A stretch of 64,000 nucleotides of DNA from Agrobacterium cucumeris (GTDB lineage Bacteria; Pseudomonadota; Alphaproteobacteria; Rhizobiales; Rhizobiaceae), in the NCBI RefSeq assembly GCF_030036535.1, contig NZ_CP080387.1, positions 2,108,001 to 2,172,000 on the forward strand, read 5' to 3'. Position 1 is the stretch's first letter, and each line of letters starts with the position of its first letter. The notes beneath the pieces are model-generated. The model was not told the DNA's origin. It saw nothing but the letters and a program-made list of their open reading frames with translations, and did not search any database. Shown piece by piece: positions 8,353 to 16,766 of this stretch. A program made the translations under genes and the position numbers.

Positions 8353-9297
8353 ATGCCCGAGATCATGCCGGAAGCGGTGGTGTGCATTCCCAGTTTCCGC
8401 CGGCCCGAAGGCCTGCGAAAGACGCTTTTGTCGCTGGCGGCCCAGAAGGTCGATTTTCCCTTCGCCATCGTCGTGGTCGATAATGATGGCGCAGGCCAGC
8501 AGGGCCTTGCCGTCGCGCGTGCGTTTTTTGGTGAAAGCGGCATGGCCGGCCAGACGCTGGTGGAGCCGACACAGGGCAATTGTTACGCCATCAATACCGC
8601 CTTCCGCACCGCCCGGCAGAGCTATCCATCCGCTCAATGGTTCCTGATGATCGATGATGACGAGGCCGCCTCCCCCGTCTGGCTCGCCGAAATGGTGTCG
8701 GCGGCCAAGTCCTTCGGCGCCGATATCGTCGGCGGACCGGTCAACCGTGAATTCGACGCACCCGCGCCAAAGGCAGTGCTGTCACATCCGCTGTTCGGCT
8801 CCATCGAAGCGCCGACCGGTCCCGTCGAGCAGATCCATGGATCGGGCAATTGTCTGATTTCGCGAAAAATTTTCGAGAGCTTGCCGAAACCGGAATTCGA
8901 CGTGCGGTTCAATTTCCTCGGCGGCGGCGATATGGATTTCTTCACCCGCTGCCGCAAGGCCGGTTTCAAATTCGCCTGGAGCGCTCAGGCCCTCATCATC
9001 GAATATGTGCCGGAAAACCGCATGGCACCGCGCTGGATCATGGAGCGCTCGCTCAGAACCGGCATCATCAATTACAGCATCGACCGCGCTCGCCGTCCCG
9101 GCCTCAAGGGTGGACTGCTGCTTGCCGCCAAGAACGTCGTCAGCCTGGGCCTCTCGCTTATCCGCGCTGTTGCCGCTTTCCTGAAAACCGGGGCGCTGCT
9201 GCCCGCCACCCATCCGCCGCTGATGTCCCTCGGCCGCGTGATGGCGAGCCTGGGCATCACGCTCACGCCCTATAAGGCGCCGGTGAAAAAGACCTGA
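8353..9297 (+). CDS. Family 2 glycosyltransferase
   Basis: A 314-residue GT2 protein: VCIPSFRRPEGLRKTL (10-25), VVVDNDG (40-46) and MIDDDEA (about 98-104) form the donor and metal site. A GGGDMDFFTRCRKAG segment near residue 195 carries the acceptor-side acidic residues. The C-terminal region (KNVVSLGLSLIRAVAAFL) may be amphipathic or membrane-associated. A good AGGAG site precedes the ATG. It is co-transcribed with the GT2 gene upstream and probably adds another residue of the same repeat unit. Confidence 0.85.
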   Translation: MPEIMPEAVVCIPSFRRPEGLRKTLLSLAAQKVDFPFAIVVVDNDGAGQQGLAVARAFFGESGMAGQTLVEPTQGNCYAINTAFRTARQSYPSAQWFLMIDDDEAASPVWLAEMVSAAKSFGADIVGGPVNREFDAPAPKAVLSHPLFGSIEAPTGPVEQIHGSGNCLISRKIFESLPKPEFDVRFNFLGGGDMDFFTRCRKAGFKFAWSAQALIIEYVPENRMAPRWIMERSLRTGIINYSIDRARRPGLKGGLLLAAKNVVSLGLSLIRAVAAFLKTGALLPATHPPLMSLGRVMASLGITLTPYKAPVKKT

Positions 9298-9321
9298 TAT
9301 TCCTCATTACGGGTGCCCGTA

Positions 9322-9567
9322 TCAGCCCAGCGTTTTTTCCCTGCCCAGCGAAAGCGCATTCATGCGTTTCTGGAAACCGAGGGAAGAAAAGACGGCTGCA
9401 AGAATGAGAAGCGGAACGAGAACCGGCCAAAAGAAACAAAGCACGATACCGGTCACCCGGTAAAAATCCCAATCCCTGTCGCGGCGAGCGCCTTCAATAT
9501 AGGTCATGGCGAGAGAGGTAACAGTGCCAATCCCATAAACAAAAAGAGAAATGGACGTAATGACCAT
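9322..9567 (-). CDS. Small two-helix membrane protein of unknown function
   Basis: An 81-residue protein with two strongly hydrophobic segments (about residues 2-25 and 40-65) separated by a charged loop with RRDRDWDFYR. I chose the ATG at 9567, which has GAGG 6 nt upstream, over a TTG four codons earlier. I do not recognise a family. It lies convergent to the GT2 pair and downstream of a gap, so it is probably monocistronic. A membrane accessory role for the polysaccharide locus is possible but unsupported. Confidence 0.55.
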   Translation of the reverse strand: MVITSISLFVYGIGTVTSLAMTYIEGARRDRDWDFYRVTGIVLCFFWPVLVPLLILAAVFSSLGFQKRMNALSLGREKTLG

Positions 9568-9792
9568 CGCTGCCCTCAAATATCTCTGATTCGAATAAAT
9601 TTATAATATTTTCCCAGTGTAGCGCCGTTGCGCGCAGTTGCAACGAATTTCAGCGGCAAGGCGCATCGTTTCAATACGTTAGGGTGATCTCATATAGACT
9701 GGCGCGCGCGGTTTTCAAAAAATCCGCTGCGCAATCAAAGGTGCGGATGGCAAAACGGACGATGGCAAAGCCGCCGTTTCCTCTCCGCTTCG

Positions 9793-10602
9793 TCAGCGTC
9801 CCGAAGCCCGGTAGCTGTGCTTCAGAAGCGAATATATAGCGATCGGATTGGTCAACAGGTAACGTTTGCCAAGGCGTCTCGGCTCAAGCATCGCCCTGTA
9901 GAGCCATTCCAGCCCCATATCCTGCATCCATTGCGGCGCGCGGCTGTTCTTGCCGGCGAGAAAATCGAACAGGCCACCGCAGGTCTTGACCACGGCAACG
10001 CCGGAAAGCCTGTCCAGATTGCGCGAAACGAAACGTTGCTCCAGCGGAATACCGAAGCCGACCCAGAGAATATCGGTCTGCGCTGCCACGACATCGGCAA
10101 GGATCGCCTCTTCTTCGTCCCGGTTGAAATAACCGTTGCGCCGCCCGGAAAAGACCAGACGCGGATAAAGCCTCTGCATTTCCTCGACTGCGGCGCGGTT
10201 GACCTCTTCGGAGCCACCGAGGAAATAAAACCGCGCACCCGTCTCTTCGGCCCGGCGGGCAACCGCATGAACGAGATCCGTCGTCGCAACGCGTTCGCGC
10301 AGTGCATTCGGACAGAACTTGCGGGAAAAGATTACCAGTGACATGCCGTCGGCATGAATCTGGTCCGCCTGCCGTAGCATGGCGTCAAATTCCCTGTCGT
10401 GATGGCAAAGCGCAATGACCTGACCGTTCGCCGAGGTCGAATAGAACGGCCTTGCGCCGGTAGCGCGCACACGCCCCGCCCGCAGGATGAAATCCTCCGC
10501 CGTTTCTTCAATCGTCGCGTCAGTGATGGGTAAAGCCGCAAGCGGAATGACGGGCCAGGTCTTGTTCGGCCCTTTCGCATCCGGCATTTCGCTCCCTGTC
10601 AT
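9793..10602 (-). CDS. WecG/TagA/CpsF-family glycosyltransferase
   Basis: About 269 residues, typical of the WecG/TagA/CpsF family (GT26), which transfers an N-acetyl-aminosugar onto a lipid-linked intermediate. Family features are ARFYFLGGSEEV, an FSGRRNGYF block, DILWVGFGIPLEQRF, a conserved CGGLFDFLAG, and the basic PRRLGKRYL segment that helps membrane attachment. The start is uncertain: in-frame candidates are ATG at 10653, 10602 (GGA 6 nt upstream) and 10587 (GGGAG 4 nt upstream) and GTG at 10680. It likely acts early in assembly of the repeat unit polymerised by the nearby Wzy-like protein. Confidence 0.85.
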   Translation of the reverse strand: MTGSEMPDAKGPNKTWPVIPLAALPITDATIEETAEDFILRAGRVRATGARPFYSTSANGQVIALCHHDREFDAMLRQADQIHADGMSLVIFSRKFCPNALRERVATTDLVHAVARRAEETGARFYFLGGSEEVNRAAVEEMQRLYPRLVFSGRRNGYFNRDEEEAILADVVAAQTDILWVGFGIPLEQRFVSRNLDRLSGVAVVKTCGGLFDFLAGKNSRAPQWMQDMGLEWLYRAMLEPRRLGKRYLLTNPIAIYSLLKHSYRASGR

Positions 10603-10833
10603 AATCTGTCCGGTGTCCAAGATAGGCGTCGTTTCATTGTTATAGTCACACATATGCTTAGAGTATAAGGCTTCAAACACTACGAAGAACTATCATTAAT
10701 ATTTTTATAAACCCTTCGCTTGAAGCCGACAATTTACACGCCCACAGGTTGAGACCACTCTTTCCGCCTATTCCGGTTTGCCGGCCGATGGGTTAAGGAA
10801 CCGCGAACCCACACCACAGAAAAGGTCAAGGCC

Positions 10834-11043
10834 ATGGAAACCATCTCGATCGACAACCGCGGCGATTTCGGCCTCTGGGCAATAGAACGGGCAAAGGAAA
10901 TCGTCGCCAACGAAGCGTCCGATCTCGCCATTTCCGTCCGCGACGGCGACGAGGCCGGCATTCGCGATGCGGGCAATGCACTGGGTGCCGCCATCGCCGC
11001 TGCCCTGCTCGAAGTTTATGACGGTCTGACGTCGGAAGAATAA
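10834..11043 (+). CDS. Small acidic protein of unknown function
   Basis: A 69-residue, mostly helical and acidic protein beginning METISIDNRGDFG, with an alanine-rich centre (AGNALGAAIAAALLEVY). An AAAAGG site lies about 9 nt before the ATG. Codon use matches neighbouring genes. No family is recognised. It is monocistronic, divergent from the WecG-like gene and convergent with the Wzz-like gene. Confidence 0.6.
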   Translation: METISIDNRGDFGLWAIERAKEIVANEASDLAISVRDGDEAGIRDAGNALGAAIAAALLEVYDGLTSEE

Positions 11044-11062
11044 CCGCAACGGGTCGGCCCCA

Positions 11063-12688
11063 TCAGGCGTAACGCGCAGCACTTTCATCGTGATCGTTGC
11101 GGCGCAGATAACCCCAGAGCCCGAGCGCCCCGGCAATGCCGAGACCAAGGAATAGACCGCCTGCGCCACCGGCAATCAGGAAGGTCAGCTTGCCCGGCGG
11201 CCAGCTTCTGGAATTCGGCGCGACGGGCTGCGAAATCACCCGCACATTGGTGGAATCGATCGACTGCTGTTCGGCAAGCTGGCGCGAGCGGGTAAGATAG
11301 GTCTCGTAGATCGCGGCGGCCGAATTGGCGTCGCGCTCCAGATCCCTGAGCCGCACCTGCGCCTCGTTATCGGTGAAGACGTTGGCCCGTTCCGCCACCG
11401 CTTTCAATCTGAGGGCATCAAGCGAAGAGCGGGCCTCGGCGACATTGGTCTTGGCCGCCTGCAGGATGCGCCGCGCTTCATCCGCCATGCCGCGTTCCAG
11501 CATGGCGCGCTCCGCCCCCGCGGTTGCCAGGCGCGGATGCCGCGCGCCATAGGTCAGCGTCATCGCGCCGATCTGCTGCTGCAGGGTGCTATATTGCGCG
11601 CGGATGGTGTTCATCGTCTGGCTGTCGAAGATGGCGTCGCTCTGCGTGCGGTTCTGGGCAATCGCCGCTTCCATCTGCTTCAGGCGTGATTCTTCCTGAA
11701 TGACGCGCTGCTGTGCCGCCAGAACCTGCGCATTCAGTTCGCCAGAGGCGAGATTGCTGACCAGCTGGCCGTTGTTTTCCTGCAATCCGTTCTCACGACG
11801 GAAATCCGCCACCCGCTTTTCGGCAGCCGTCACGTTTTCGCGCATCTCCTCGAGCCGTTTCTTGAGATCGTCGACAACACGCTGGCTGCTGTCGGAGGTC
11901 GTCTGGAACAGCTCGCTTTCAAAGGCTTTGACGATGGCCTTGGAAACCGTCACGGATTTTTCCGCGTCGTTGGTCCAGACCGAAAGCGTCACCACGAAGG
12001 AGCGCGGATCGCGTTCCGCCGCCACCCGGTCGCCGAGGGAACGGAGCGCCCCGACCCGGTTGTCGCCATCTTCCGGCTTCGACGAAAACATCGCCTTCAG
12101 CCGGGCAAGCGGCGGCGGATTGATGAATTCGGCATCCTGATCGAGCTTCAGCTCATCCACCACCCGCGCCAGCACGTTGCGCGAGGTGATGGTGCGCAGC
12201 TTGCTTTCCACTTCGAGTATCTGGGTGTCGCGCTGCTGGCTCGGCGAAAACACGCCGTCATTGACGACGTTGAGATTGGAGGGATTAACGACGATATCCG
12301 TATAGGCGGTGTAACGCGGCGGCGTCATGGAAGCGTAGGTCAGTGCGGCGCCGACGCAGAGAATGATCGCCAGCACGATCCAGACAATGCCGTTACGCAG
12401 CCAGATGAGGATATCGTCCACACCGATCCTGTCGATGTATTTCAGGCCCGGCAGCGCGGCCGCCAGACTACCGGTCGGCGAGGATGGTTTGACGGGCTTT
12501 TCGGCCGGGGGCGGCTCGGCGGCGGCGACCGGTTTCGGCTCCAGATGCTCTTTCAGCACCGTGCGTTCGAAAACCTCGTCCTCATCCACCAGATCGTCCA
12601 GCAGGGAACCGTGGGGCCTGGCGGCGGGCGCCGTTTTTTCATCAAGCGGACGTGCCTGCTTATGTCCCGCCTTTTGAAGCCTGTACAT
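11063..12688 (-). CDS. Wzz/GumC-type polysaccharide chain-length determinant
   Basis: A 541-residue polysaccharide co-polymerase. A cytoplasmic, Pro/Ala-rich N-terminus is followed by a first membrane helix (near residues 85-105), a Wzz domain (YTAYTDIVVNPSNLNVVNDG), a long periplasmic coiled coil with many Gln, Glu and Arg residues, the family motif VISQPVAPNSRSWPPGK, and a second helix near the C-terminus. It ends in a short tail with no Walker motifs, so it lacks a fused tyrosine kinase. The ATG at 12688 is preferred; a GTG at 12751 has no ribosome site. It should set chain length with the Wzy-like polymerase and may guide export. Confidence 0.9.
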   Translation of the reverse strand: MYRLQKAGHKQARPLDEKTAPAARPHGSLLDDLVDEDEVFERTVLKEHLEPKPVAAAEPPPAEKPVKPSSPTGSLAAALPGLKYIDRIGVDDILIWLRNGIVWIVLAIILCVGAALTYASMTPPRYTAYTDIVVNPSNLNVVNDGVFSPSQQRDTQILEVESKLRTITSRNVLARVVDELKLDQDAEFINPPPLARLKAMFSSKPEDGDNRVGALRSLGDRVAAERDPRSFVVTLSVWTNDAEKSVTVSKAIVKAFESELFQTTSDSSQRVVDDLKKRLEEMRENVTAAEKRVADFRRENGLQENNGQLVSNLASGELNAQVLAAQQRVIQEESRLKQMEAAIAQNRTQSDAIFDSQTMNTIRAQYSTLQQQIGAMTLTYGARHPRLATAGAERAMLERGMADEARRILQAAKTNVAEARSSLDALRLKAVAERANVFTDNEAQVRLRDLERDANSAAAIYETYLTRSRQLAEQQSIDSTNVRVISQPVAPNSRSWPPGKLTFLIAGGAGGLFLGLGIAGALGLWGYLRRNDHDESAARYA

Positions 12689-12945
12689 CAGCCAATCCAA
12701 CTCGAATGAACCACAAAAAGGCCGGCAACAGATGGTTTCCACCGTCGCCACAGCCGCTATAGACGGACAAGTTTAAATATGACGGGTGAATTTTAGGTTA
12801 CCCGCTTCATCCCCGCAATCATCGCCCATTCAGGGCCGCCATGAAAGAGATGATTGACGTGAATGGATCAATACGGTTCTTTCAGCCGTTATATTTTTAT
12901 ATTATCCATTTGAACCTCAAAGATTTTATCGAAACGGAGTTTGGC

Positions 12946-14361
12946 ATGAGCCTGAAATTTGGAACGAGCGGCCTTCGCGGCCTCTCTGTCGATCTGAAAG
13001 GAAAAGCCTCGGCCGTCTATGCCACGGCATTTGCAAGGCACCTTCTCACATCGGGCCAGGCAAAGGCGGGCGATCCCATTCTCGTGGCCCGCGACTTCCG
13101 GGATTCGAGCCCCGATGTTTCGGCAACCTGCATCGCCGCGCTGAAAAAGGCCGGTCTCACACCGCTCGATTGCGGCACCGTGCCGACACCCGCCCTGGCG
13201 CTTTACGGTCTGTCGCTGAAGGCAGGCGCGTTGATGATTACCGGTTCGCATATTCCGGCCGACCGCAACGGCATCAAATTCTATCGCCCGGACGGCGAAA
13301 TCGACAAGCAGGATGAAACGGCAATCGCCGCCCTTGCAGCCGAAATCGAAGCCGAAGGTATGAGCGACGAGGCCGCGACGACGGAAGACCATTCCGCAAT
13401 CGCAGCCGAACTGTTTTACGAACGCAACATCGCGCTGCTGCCGGAAAAGGCGTTGTCGGGCCTCAAGATCGGCGTTTACCAGCACAGCACCGTGGCGCGC
13501 GATCTCTTCGTCGACGTTCTCGCCCATTATGGCGCCGACGTCGTGGCGCTCGGCCGCTCGGAGAGCTTCATTCCTGTTGATACCGAGGCGGTCTCGCCGG
13601 AAACACTTACGCTTCTCAAGAAGTGGGCGCCGGAACATGGTCTCGACGCCATCGTTTCCGCTGACGGTGACGGCGATCGCCCGCTGCTTGCCGATGAAAA
13701 CGGCGTGCCGCTGCGCGGCGACCTGATCGGGCTCATCACCGCCAATTTCCTCGATGCCGGTGTGGTCGTCACCCCCGTCACCTCCAATTCCGGCATTGAA
13801 GCGAGCGGTTCCTTCGAGGTCGTTCGCACCAGGGTCGGCTCGCCTTTCGTCATCGCAGGTATGGCAGAGGCGCTTGCCGCCGGCAGAAACGGCGTCATGG
13901 GCTTCGAGGCCAATGGCGGCCTGCTCACGGCTTCAGCCTTCACCCTCAACGGCAGGGCAGTCTCGCCGCTGCCGACGCGTGACAGCTTTCTGCCGGTTCT
14001 CGCCGTGCTGCTTCTGTCGGCCGAACAGAAAAAGCCGCTGTCGGAGATCGCCGCCGCCTACAATCTGCCGGTCGCCGCCGCCGACCGTCTGGAGAATTTC
14101 GCCCAGGAAAAAAGCGCCGCCCTGATGACGCATCTGCGCGCTTCGCGCGACAATCTCGAGGCTTTCCTCGCCCCGGTCGGCAAGGTGAAGACGCTGAGCG
14201 ACATCGACGGCCTGCGCGTGGCGCTCACCGACGGCAGCACCATCCACTTCCGCCCTTCCGGCAACGCGCCCGAAATGCGCTGCTACGTCGAAGCCGCCAA
14301 TCAGGGCGAAGCCGAAACACTTCTGAACAAGGGGCTCGATCTCATCCGCAATTTTGGATGA
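12946..14361 (+). CDS. Phosphomannomutase/phosphoglucomutase
   Basis: A 471-residue alpha-D-phosphohexomutase that interconverts hexose 1- and 6-phosphates to supply nucleotide sugars. All four family sites are visible: the phosphoserine loop TGSHIP (Ser101), the Mg-binding DGDGDRP (Asp240, 242, 244), the sugar loop GFEANGG (Glu321) and the phosphate-binding RPSGNAPE near the C-terminus. The ATG at 12946 is chosen because GGAG is 6 nt upstream; longer reading frames start in AT-rich, non-coding-like sequence. Position at the end of the polysaccharide locus suggests it feeds GDP-mannose or a related donor. Substrate preference cannot be settled from motifs. Confidence 0.92.
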   Translation: MSLKFGTSGLRGLSVDLKGKASAVYATAFARHLLTSGQAKAGDPILVARDFRDSSPDVSATCIAALKKAGLTPLDCGTVPTPALALYGLSLKAGALMITGSHIPADRNGIKFYRPDGEIDKQDETAIAALAAEIEAEGMSDEAATTEDHSAIAAELFYERNIALLPEKALSGLKIGVYQHSTVARDLFVDVLAHYGADVVALGRSESFIPVDTEAVSPETLTLLKKWAPEHGLDAIVSADGDGDRPLLADENGVPLRGDLIGLITANFLDAGVVVTPVTSNSGIEASGSFEVVRTRVGSPFVIAGMAEALAAGRNGVMGFEANGGLLTASAFTLNGRAVSPLPTRDSFLPVLAVLLLSAEQKKPLSEIAAAYNLPVAAADRLENFAQEKSAALMTHLRASRDNLEAFLAPVGKVKTLSDIDGLRVALTDGSTIHFRPSGNAPEMRCYVEAANQGEAETLLNKGLDLIRNFG

Positions 14362-14397
14362 GTGGATGGCGCATGCGGGATGATATAAGCTGAACGC

Positions 14398-14694
14398 ATG
14401 AAGAGAACGGACGCGATCAGAAAACTCAAGCGGCACGCCCATGCGGTCAAAAGCATGGGCGCAACGTCGCTCTATATTTTTGGATCGACGGCCCGCGATG
14501 AAGCCCTTGGTTCAAGCGATCTGGACATCTTTATCGATTATGATCCGAGCCGCCGTTTCTCATTGCTCGATCTCGTCGGTATCAAGCAGTTTCTGGAAGA
14601 AGAGCTGGCGGTGGAAGTGGACGTGACGACACGCAACAGCCTCCACCCGCTGCTCCGGAATGACATCGAGCGATCCGCAGTACGGATATTTTGA
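14398..14694 (+). CDS. MNT-type minimal nucleotidyltransferase (antitoxin-like)
   Basis: A 98-residue minimal nucleotidyltransferase with IFGSTARDEALGSSDLDIF: the GS motif (29-30) and two metal-binding Asp residues (41, 43), followed by a later VEVDV strand. In MNT/HEPN modules such a protein neutralises the HEPN RNase, often by AMPylating it. Its TGA shares one base with the ATG of the HEPN gene (TGATG), the usual coupled arrangement. The gene appears intact, although its partner is interrupted. Confidence 0.85.
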   Translation: MKRTDAIRKLKRHAHAVKSMGATSLYIFGSTARDEALGSSDLDIFIDYDPSRRFSLLDLVGIKQFLEEELAVEVDVTTRNSLHPLLRNDIERSAVRIF

Positions 14695-15047
14695 TGATCA
14701 GACGCAGGGTCGGGCCAGTTCTCTCTGAAATTCTGGAGGCCATAAACGGCATTGAGACCCACACTGCAGGCCTGTCACTTGCTGATTTTCAGCAAAATTG
14801 GCTCCTCAAGCTTGCTGTACAGCGCGCCTTGGAGATCGTTTCCGAGGCATCACGGCACATACCGGAGGAATTGCTGGACCTCGCGCCGGACATCCCATGA
14901 AAACAGATTCGCGGGATCGGCAATATTCTCCGCCATGAATACCACAAGATCGCGGACGATGTGGTTTGGGCCGTGGTGACAGAACATATCGCGCCACTCA
15001 AAATCGCCGTTCAGGCTATTCAACGATACGTCGGGCCCGAAAACTGA
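14694..15047 (+). pseudogene. HEPN/DUF86 toxin-like gene with in-frame TGA
   Basis: From the ATG at 14694 the frame reads MIRRRVGPVLSEILEAINGI and continues as a clear HEPN/DUF86 domain to APDIP, then meets a TGA at 14898-14900. Reading through gives KQIRGIGNILRHEYHKIADD and continues to a TGA at 15045, about 118 residues, the normal family length. Related proteins usually have PW at this point, so TGG to TGA is the simple explanation. The conserved C-terminal LRHEY segment is lost, so the product should be inactive. A sequencing error or suppressed stop are alternatives. Confidence 0.8.
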
Positions 15048-15150
15048 GGGGTCGATCAGCACAATGTCGCAAATGTCGCATCCCACCTTTCCTTGTTGCT
15101 CTTCCCGCTTGAGAAAGCGATAAGGACCGCAGGGCCAGACGAGGCGGATG

Positions 15151-15552
15151 ATGAGCGGCGAGACCACTACCCTTTATGAAGCGATCGGCGGCGATGCGAC
15201 CGTCAAGGCCCTGACCCGGCGCTTTTATGAATTGATGGACACCCTGCCGGAGGCGGCGCATTGCCGTGCCATCCACCCTGCCGATCTTTCCGGCAGTGAG
15301 GCGAAGTTTTACGATTATCTGACGGGATATCTTGGCGGACCGCCCGTCTATGTCGAGAAACACGGCCACCCGATGTTGCGCCGCCGCCATTTCGTCGCGC
15401 CCATCGGCCCTGCCGAGCGCGATGAATGGCTGCTCTGCTTCCGCCGCTCCATGGACGAGACCATCGAGAACCCCAAGCTGCGCGAGATCATCTGGGCGCC
15501 GGTGGAGCGGCTGGCTTTTCATATGCAGAATCAGGAAGCGGAAAACCCATGA
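15151..15552 (+). CDS. Group II truncated hemoglobin
   Basis: A 133-residue 2-on-2 globin. It shows the early LYEAIGGDATVKALTRRFY helix pattern, the proximal haem histidine His80 in RRRHFVAPIG, and a Trp at the G8-like position (DEWLLC, Trp93), typical of group II. Such globins bind oxygen or NO and protect against nitrosative or oxidative stress in the cytoplasm. I chose the second of two adjacent ATGs (15151), 6 nt after GAGG. Its stop overlaps the next gene by ATGA. Confidence 0.88.
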   Translation: MSGETTTLYEAIGGDATVKALTRRFYELMDTLPEAAHCRAIHPADLSGSEAKFYDYLTGYLGGPPVYVEKHGHPMLRRRHFVAPIGPAERDEWLLCFRRSMDETIENPKLREIIWAPVERLAFHMQNQEAENP

Positions 15553-15914
15553 CCCACGACAGATTGCGCGCCTTCATTCTTTTGCTCGGCGGCCTTCTGG
15601 GTGCCGCCGGCGTCATGCTTGCTGCCGCCGCCACGCATACGGGCGAGACCTATATGCTGGGCAATGCCTCGGCCATGGCGCTGGCGCATGCCCCGGTGCT
15701 GGTGGCGCTCCATATCGGTGCGGACCGTATCAGGACCGCCATTCCGGCCGGCCTGATCCTGGGGTTGGGCACCGCGATCTTTGTCGGTGATCTCGTCGTC
15801 AGGCATTTTTCCGGCCACAGCCTGTTTCCCTTCGCCGCACCCACGGGTGGCCTTGGCATGATCGCCGGATGGCTCGTGCTCTGCGCCGGGGCATTTTTGA
15901 AGCCGAAAGGCTGA
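15549..15914 (+). CDS. DUF423 family small membrane protein
   Basis: A 121-residue protein with four hydrophobic segments, beginning MTHDRLRAFILLLGGLLGAA. The pattern of a Gly/Ala-rich first helix, a histidine-containing loop, and a late PTGGLGMIAGW segment before the last helix fits DUF423, a family of uncharacterised inner-membrane proteins. It starts within the stop codon of the globin gene (ATGA), so the two are co-translated. Function is unknown. Confidence 0.75.
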   Translation: MTHDRLRAFILLLGGLLGAAGVMLAAAATHTGETYMLGNASAMALAHAPVLVALHIGADRIRTAIPAGLILGLGTAIFVGDLVVRHFSGHSLFPFAAPTGGLGMIAGWLVLCAGAFLKPKG

Positions 15915-15920
15915 TCGGCC

Positions 15921-16208
15921 TTAACGACGCCTCCAGCGAAACGACAGGATGTTGCGGCCGCCTTCAGCCGCTTCGCCGAGGGCGAAGGAAGGCGTTTCGC
16001 CGGGTTGGCGGGTGCGCAGATGGGGAAAGGTCACCACATTGCTGTCGGCGGCCGCCGCGCGGTTGCGCCGCTCCCGTTCGCCGACGATTTCATACATATC
16101 CGTCAGGGCCGGATCTGCGCCCTGTTCGGCCATCTTGTGCAGTTCCACGCGGCAGGCTTCTGCTGCCGCGGGCTCATCATCATGGAAATTATTGCGCTCG
16201 TCGCTCAT
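15921..16208 (-). CDS. Small hypothetical protein
   Basis: About 95 residues, hydrophilic, starting MSDERNNFHDDEPAAAEAC and ending in a basic RWRRR tail. A start 6 codons earlier (16226) is possible. It overlaps the end of the DUF2325 gene upstream, suggesting one transcript. I recognise no domain. Codon use is like neighbouring genes, so I think it is real. Confidence 0.55.
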   Translation of the reverse strand: MSDERNNFHDDEPAAAEACRVELHKMAEQGADPALTDMYEIVGERERRNRAAAADSNVVTFPHLRTRQPGETPSFALGEAAEGGRNILSFRWRRR

Positions 16209-16614
16209 CGCTGGAGGTCCGTTCATTCATGGTCTGCAGCGCCCGCTCCAGACTGGATTTGCTGCCATTGCGCAGCGGAATGAACGTCTTGCCGAATTTC
16301 TTGCAACCCGACTTCACCCGCAGACACGCATCGTGGCTGATACAGTCGATCGGGCAGAAAACGCAGTCGACGGAAGGAAGCACGGTATCGATGCGCGACA
16401 CCGCTTCACGCAGGCCGCCATCGTGATGGATCAGTTCGGCGCCGAAATTGCTGGCGATCTGGCGAAGATGGGCAACCTGACAGTCACGGCCGCCAACATA
16501 AAGAAAGCTCTTCGGTCCGGAAAGCTGCTGTTCGGCCACGTCCTTTTCGTTTTGAGGCGCGCCTTTGCCCTGCTTGCCGCCGCGTTCGGCCTTCTTCTTT
16601 TCCTTGCGTGCCAT
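16189..16614 (-). CDS. DUF2325 domain protein
   Basis: About 141 residues from MARKEKKKAERGGKQG; a start at 16641 would add nine residues. A basic, low-complexity N-terminus precedes a DUF2325-like domain (SFLYVGGRDCQVAHLRQIA and following) with a cysteine-containing stretch VDCVFCPIDCISHDAC. The C-terminus has the conserved KKFGKTFIPLRNGS. Several cysteines suggest metal binding. Function is unknown. A palindromic operator candidate lies about 100 bp upstream. Confidence 0.7.
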   Translation of the reverse strand: MARKEKKKAERGGKQGKGAPQNEKDVAEQQLSGPKSFLYVGGRDCQVAHLRQIASNFGAELIHHDGGLREAVSRIDTVLPSVDCVFCPIDCISHDACLRVKSGCKKFGKTFIPLRNGSKSSLERALQTMNERTSSDERRAQ

Positions 16615-16717
16615 TCCCTCACCTGCCGGTTGATTTTTCATGCCCCGGACATTCGGGATAGCGGCACCATAATAAAGATGAGTTTTAGAGTAAAGTATAA
16701 AGGTGATCATTTTCCTC

Positions 16718-16736
16718 ATGTTTTGACACAAAACAT
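16718..16736. promoter_or_regulatory. Palindromic operator candidate upstream of DUF2325 gene
   Basis: ATGTTTTGACACAAAACAT is a perfect inverted repeat with 8-bp arms around ACA. It lies just before a TATACT hexamer on the minus strand (about 16692-16697) in front of the DUF2325 gene. It does not match Fur, RirA, Irr or FNR consensus sites. The cognate regulator is unknown. Confidence 0.45.
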
Positions 16737-16766
16737 CGATCACATATTCGCGAGAACCCGTCCCGC

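Noticed and set aside
14898..14900. Selenocysteine codon in the HEPN gene
   Set aside because: Relatives have Trp at this position and there is no sign of selenocysteine use, so a nonsense mutation is simpler.
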